This document shows, piece by piece, positions 7,182-10,475 of a DNA stretch of 10,475 bases (positions within the stretch are counted from its first letter, which is position 1; every line of letters begins with the position of its first letter). The notes under the pieces were generated by a model that searched no databases, was not told the origin of the DNA, and worked only from the letters and a program-made list of their open reading frames with translations. The position numbers were made by a program, and so were the translations under genes. This DNA comes from Syntrophaceae bacterium UBA5744 (GTDB lineage: Bacteria; Desulfobacterota; Syntrophia; Syntrophales; UBA2192), in the NCBI GenBank assembly GCA_002419215.1, contig DIFQ01000150.1, positions 1 through 10,475 on the forward strand. The letters are read 5' to 3'.

Positions 7182-8072
7182 GTGCCGGACGTCTTTGGCC
7201 TCGGCCAGTGTTCCCTCGACTATGTCGGGCGCATTTCCGCCTGGCCTTTTCCCGACACGAAATGCGAGTTCCGCGACCTGGTCATCCAGGGCGGCGGTCC
7301 CGTAGCCACGGCCCTGGTGGCCCTTTGCCGCTGGGGGCTTTCCTGCCATTTTGCCGGTGTTGCCGGTGACGATTCTTTCGGGCAGCAGATCGCCCGCTTT
7401 CTTCAGGATGAGGGCGTCGATGCCTCGGGCCTCGTCGAAAGGACCGGGCACCTTTCGCAGGTGGCCTTCATCGCTTCGGAGCCCGGCGGAAGGCGGACCA
7501 TCTTCTGGCAGAGGCCCACGGGCGAGGCGCTCAAACCCTCGGAAATCCGGATGGACAACCTCCGTGCCTCCCGCGTCCTGCACACGGACGGGCTTTTCAT
7601 CGATGCGGCCCTTGCGGCGGCCTCCGAGGCGAGGCGGTCGGGGATTGCCGTGAGCGTCGATGCGGGGACCCTCCGGGAGGGGATGCTCGAACTGGCCCGC
7701 CTCAGCGACTGCTTCGTGGGCTCCGAGCCCTTTGCCCGATCCCTTGTCGGCGGCGACGACCCCCTCGAGGCCTGCAGGAGGATTCTCGACCTGGGACCGG
7801 GAATCGCCGGCGTGACGCTCGGTTCAAGGGGCTATGCGGCAATGTTCGGCGGGAGAGCCATCGTGAAGCCCGCCTGCGCCGTCCAGGCCGTCGACACGAC
7901 AGGCTGCGGCGACGTCTTCCACGCCGGACTCGCCTACGGGCTCGCGCGGGGATGGGATCCCGAGAAAAGCTTCGATCTGGCCGCCTGGGCGGCGGCACGG
8001 GTGGCAACCCGGATGGGCGGCCGGGCGGGCATCCCTCCGAAAAGCGAGCTGCAGGCCAGGGGCTACGAGTAA
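7182..8072 (+). CDS. PfkB-family carbohydrate kinase
   Basis: This 296-residue protein matches the PfkB/ribokinase fold, which transfers phosphate from ATP to a sugar or nucleoside hydroxyl in the cytoplasm. The N-terminal GLGQCSLDYVG, the QGGGPVATALVAL segment (glycines 37-39) and the C-terminal signature DTTGCGDVFHAG (238-249) are all present. Asp244 in the GCGD (usually GAGD) loop is the expected catalytic base. The GTG start is supported by AGAGAGG (7168-7174) seven bases upstream and by full family length. The sugar cannot be told from sequence; ribokinase-like, fructokinase-like and sulfofructose-kinase-like members share these motifs. The flavoprotein gene downstream may be co-transcribed after 86 nt. 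Confidence 0.92.
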   Translation: MPDVFGLGQCSLDYVGRISAWPFPDTKCEFRDLVIQGGGPVATALVALCRWGLSCHFAGVAGDDSFGQQIARFLQDEGVDASGLVERTGHLSQVAFIASEPGGRRTIFWQRPTGEALKPSEIRMDNLRASRVLHTDGLFIDAALAAASEARRSGIAVSVDAGTLREGMLELARLSDCFVGSEPFARSLVGGDDPLEACRRILDLGPGIAGVTLGSRGYAAMFGGRAIVKPACAVQAVDTTGCGDVFHAGLAYGLARGWDPEKSFDLAAWAAARVATRMGGRAGIPPKSELQARGYE

Positions 8073-8117
8073 TGTCCTGCATCCGGAACCGCCCTGCATG
8101 GATGCACCGGGGCATAT

Positions 8118-8138
8118 CCTGTAGAACCATCATACAGG
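8118..8138. repeat. Short inverted repeat in the kinase-flavoprotein gap
   Basis: CCTGTA (8118-8123) and TACAGG (8133-8138) form a perfect 6-bp stem with a 9-nt loop, 20 nt before the flavoprotein start. It could affect translation or bind a regulator. It is short enough to be chance. Confidence 0.3.
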
Positions 8139-8158
8139 CGAAAGGCGTTTACTCTCTC

Positions 8159-9733
8159 ATGTCGAAACGGGTGATCATCATCGGCGCCGGCCTTGCAGGG
8201 CTGACGGCGGCCCATGCGGCGGCAAAGCAAGGGGCAACGGTTCTCGTTGTCGACCGGGGCCCCATCGGAATCGGGACGAACTCGGCGCTGGCCAACGGAT
8301 TCTTTGCCGGCCCATCGGAAAAATACAGCCCCGAGGACTACATCCGTGACACACTCCAGGCGGGGAGGGGGCTCAACCGGGAATTTATGGTGAGGCTCGT
8401 TGCCCGGGAGGCACCCTCTGCGTTCCAGCGCCTGCGCTCAGCCGGGGTGCTCCTGAAAGAAAGGGGTGCGCAGCGCTGTGTCGTTTCCCCGGAGCCTTCC
8501 GTGATACCCGGCGTTGCCCTCATGAGAAAGCTGGCGGACCTTGCCAAAAGCCTCGAGGGTGTTCATGTCCTCCCCGGATTCCAGGTCACCGAACTTCCCT
8601 GTCACAACGGAAAAGTATGCGGCGTCCGTGGATTCAACCGCAAGGGAGAGGAAATGGACATCGACGCTGCCGCCGTGGTCCTTGCCGCGGGAGGCGCAGG
8701 GGCCGTCTATCGTCGTCATGACAACCAGAAGAAGATCCTGGGGCAGGGATATTCCCTGGCCGCCAGGGCGGGCCTCGATCTCTGGGACATGGAGTTCGTC
8801 CAATTCTTCCCGCTGGTTCTTGCGGACCCGCGGCTTCCGGCCCTGATCGTCTATCCGCCTTTTGCACGCGAAGCGAAGCTCGTCGATTCAGCCGGCCAGA
8901 GCATCCTCGAAAAGCACGGTCTCGGGGATGTCAACGATGCGATCGTCAAGAAGCGCGACTCTTTCTCGGCCCTGCTCTTCGAGGAGGCGCAGGCGGGGGG
9001 CGTTTTTCTCGACCTTCGCGGGGTTCCCGCTTCGGCCTGGGATGTTCATCCCCTGGCCCTGTTCAAAAAGCTTCGCTTCAATTTCAGGGAAAAGCCCGTG
9101 GCTGTCGCACCGGCCGTCCACTTCACGATGGGCGGTCTGAGGACCGGCGAGACATGCGAGACGGACATCGGCGGCCTTTTTGCCTGCGGGGAGATCTTGT
9201 GGGGGCTTCACGGGGCGAACCGGATGGGCGGCAACGCGTTGACGGAGTGTGTCGTGTCTGGCGCCGTTGCCGGAAGGTCCGCAGCCGAGCGCGCCCTGGG
9301 TGAAATGCCCGTTGCCTCCTGCCGGGAGAAGCCGCGGCAGCTCCCTGCGACGTGCACTGTGCCGGAGGCCGGCGAGGTTCGGGACATCCTTTCGGCGATC
9401 CGGGCGACGGCCTGGGAGTGCGCGGGCATCGTAAGGTCGGACGAAGGGTTGCGCAGGGGGATGGAGAGGGTCGGGGCGATCGAGGACCGATTGATGCGGT
9501 TGGGATCTGCCGGTCCCGGGGGGCGTTCCGCCTTGGAGGATGCCAGGGCCGGGGTCCTTGTGCTGCATGCGATCCTGCAGGCGAGCCTCGGGCGCAGGGA
9601 GAGCCGCGGGAGCTTTCTGCGGAGCGATTTCCCCGATGAGGACGACGGCAACTGGCGCAGGCACTCCTGCCTGGGCTACGACGCGAACACAAACGCCTTC
9701 GCGGTGAAATATCTCCCCGTCGAAGGCGCCTGA
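8159..9733 (+). CDS. FAD-dependent oxidoreductase, fumarate reductase/NadB family
   Basis: This 524-residue flavoprotein belongs to the succinate dehydrogenase/fumarate reductase/L-aspartate oxidase group. The ATG at 8159 is preferred, although its ribosome site is weak, because the dinucleotide fold GAGLAG (9-14) then lies at the N-terminus as usual. Further landmarks are VLAAGGAGAVY, the substrate-site HFTMGG (His321), the FAD-binding LFACGEILWGLHGANRMGGNAL (Arg355 in it) and the late ESRGSFLRSDFP (from Glu481). At the position where SDH and FRD carry the FAD-linking His, this protein has Asn (GTNSALANG), so FAD is probably non-covalent, as in NadB. No signal peptide, heme domain or adjacent iron-sulfur subunit is seen. 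Whether it is an aspartate oxidase, a soluble fumarate reductase or something else is undecided. Confidence 0.88.
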   Translation: MSKRVIIIGAGLAGLTAAHAAAKQGATVLVVDRGPIGIGTNSALANGFFAGPSEKYSPEDYIRDTLQAGRGLNREFMVRLVAREAPSAFQRLRSAGVLLKERGAQRCVVSPEPSVIPGVALMRKLADLAKSLEGVHVLPGFQVTELPCHNGKVCGVRGFNRKGEEMDIDAAAVVLAAGGAGAVYRRHDNQKKILGQGYSLAARAGLDLWDMEFVQFFPLVLADPRLPALIVYPPFAREAKLVDSAGQSILEKHGLGDVNDAIVKKRDSFSALLFEEAQAGGVFLDLRGVPASAWDVHPLALFKKLRFNFREKPVAVAPAVHFTMGGLRTGETCETDIGGLFACGEILWGLHGANRMGGNALTECVVSGAVAGRSAAERALGEMPVASCREKPRQLPATCTVPEAGEVRDILSAIRATAWECAGIVRSDEGLRRGMERVGAIEDRLMRLGSAGPGGRSALEDARAGVLVLHAILQASLGRRESRGSFLRSDFPDEDDGNWRRHSCLGYDANTNAFAVKYLPVEGA

Positions 9734-9770
9734 CTGACTCGCCGGCCCGATTGCGGAAGAAGGCACTCTC

Positions 9771-9992
9771 ATGAGAAGGATTCTCAACGTCGCGTTCCTT
9801 GTCGCTGTTTGTACCCTCGTTGCGTGGCTCTGGTGGCCCCTGGCAACGGAGCTTCTCCAGACGGGCATCCCCACTGACCCGGGGGACCACCGTGTCTCCC
9901 AACGGGTGTGGCTGACGGGATTCATCTTCATCAGCACCGTCTTCATCTCTTTGGGCATGAAAAACATAGGCAACAGGGACGACGAGCGTTGA
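9771..9992 (+). CDS. Small 2-TM protein, tandem paralogue 1
   Basis: This 73-residue protein has two hydrophobic segments (about 5-26 and 46-63) joined by a short polar loop. The start is supported by GAAGAAGG (9756-9763) seven bases upstream. It aligns without gaps to the next gene, sharing AWLW (18-21), GIP/GVP (32-34), LTGF (48-51) and KN (64-65). I do not recognise the family. It lies 37 nt after the flavoprotein and may belong to its operon. His40 in the loop is its only histidine, so a heme-binding anchor of the SdhC/D type is unlikely. Confidence 0.78.
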   Translation: MRRILNVAFLVAVCTLVAWLWWPLATELLQTGIPTDPGDHRVSQRVWLTGFIFISTVFISLGMKNIGNRDDER

Positions 9993-10014
9993 CTCAGCGC
10001 AGAAGGACACCCCG

Positions 10015-10224
10015 ATGAACAGACTCGTTCGTATCATTCTGGTGGCAGCGGCGGCCGCAATACTCGCCTGGCTCTGGTACACGGCGGCGCCGGGACTCTT
10101 CCGGTCCGGAGTGCCCTCCATCACCGAAGATGCCGATTTTGCGCTTCTGGTACGGCTGACGGGGTTTGTTGTCCTGATTGCCCTGGGCTTCTATTTTGCC
10201 CTGAAAAATCTCTCCCGAAAGTGA
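10015..10224 (+). CDS. Small 2-TM protein, tandem paralogue 2
   Basis: This 69-residue protein has two hydrophobic segments (about 4-26 and 44-63) and a loop rich in acidic residues (ITEDAD). GAAGGA (10002-10007) lies seven bases before the ATG. It is the paralogue of the preceding small gene, matching residue for residue at AWLW, GVP, LTGF and KN with no gap, which points to tandem duplication followed by divergence. It contains no histidine or cysteine, so it should not bind heme or metal through these. The function is unknown. Confidence 0.78.
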   Translation: MNRLVRIILVAAAAAILAWLWYTAAPGLFRSGVPSITEDADFALLVRLTGFVVLIALGFYFALKNLSRK

Positions 10225-10407
10225 TCCTTCACCCGAGACTTGAAAAAGAAAAAAAAGCACATTGGAGGCACGGGGCGAGGATGAGAAAACAGGGTTGAAC
10301 GGCTTGTTGTGTCGGTACAATTTACAGTTCGTCCTGCGCAACCTGAATTGATCAATCACCTGATATAAAACAACATTTTTGGGTCTTCCGGGTTTGTTGT
10401 GCATCAG

Positions 10408-10475
10408 TCAGGTTGATTTCGGCTCTTTGATAAACGACGTGATGACCTTGAGCATGAGGTACTCCTGATCCTTGA
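10408..10475 (-). CDS. 3' end of a minus-strand gene
   Basis: Read on the minus strand from the window edge, a frame stays open for 22 codons and ends in TGA at 10410-10408, giving a C-terminus that includes YLMLKVITSFIKEPKST. The lower GC of this end fits the start of another transcription unit converging on the mini-protein genes. The peptide is too short to assign a family. The gap 10225-10407 shows no further gene. Confidence 0.5.
   Translation of the reverse strand, partial: KDQEYLMLKVITSFIKEPKST

Noticed and set aside
10295..10321. Promoter-like TTGAAC and TACAAT on the plus strand
   Set aside because: The spacing is only 15 nt and no plus-strand gene follows inside the window; it faces the end of a minus-strand gene.
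10370..10400. Terminator for the minus-strand gene (ACAACA with TGTTGT)
   Set aside because: The stem is only 6 AT-rich pairs with a 19-nt loop and a short T-run, too weak to call. The nearby inverted CAACCTGA (10339-10346, 10408-10415) is also too short to assign.
9994..10404. Minus-strand open frame of 136 codons at the right end
   Set aside because: It overlaps a well-supported small gene with a good ribosome site and its product shows no domain.

Overview
The window is a GC-rich bacterial segment of densely packed, mostly plus-strand genes. Gene content suggests a Gram-negative anaerobe of deltaproteobacterial (Desulfobacterota, possibly Syntrophales-like) type: a citramalate route for branched-chain amino acids, a short archaeal-type LeuC/LeuD pair, an MCE lipid-transport operon with an outer-membrane-type lipoprotein, and a soluble fumarate-reductase-family flavoprotein. 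The lineage is inferred from style and gene content only.

Positions 1-3422 hold a biosynthetic operon: the 3' part of cimA (citramalate synthase), then leuC and leuD (isopropylmalate/citramalate isomerase). It ends at a strong intrinsic terminator (3461-3494). Positions 3596-7027 hold a transport operon behind a possible promoter: an MlaE-type permease, an ABC-ATPase homologue, an MCE (MlaD-like) protein and a TPR lipoprotein. The ATPase homologue has lost Walker A, the signature motif, the Walker B Asp-Glu pair and the H-loop histidine. Positions 7182-10224 hold a PfkB sugar kinase, a FAD oxidoreductase and two tandem paralogous 2-TM mini-proteins. The 3' tip of a minus-strand gene closes the window.

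The gaps 1308-1527, 2788-2918 and 7028-7181 share one architecture. Each contains an imperfect hairpin whose two arms are themselves tandem arrays of short degenerate units, 8 bp in the first two and 7 bp in the third. The unit sequence differs completely from hairpin to hairpin, so the design is conserved but the sequence is not. A perfect 30-bp palindrome (7011-7040) also sits across the stop codon of the lipoprotein gene.

The two best candidates for something undescribed are the MCE transporter with a catalytically dead ATPase subunit, and the family of period-7/8 arrayed hairpins in intergenic spaces.
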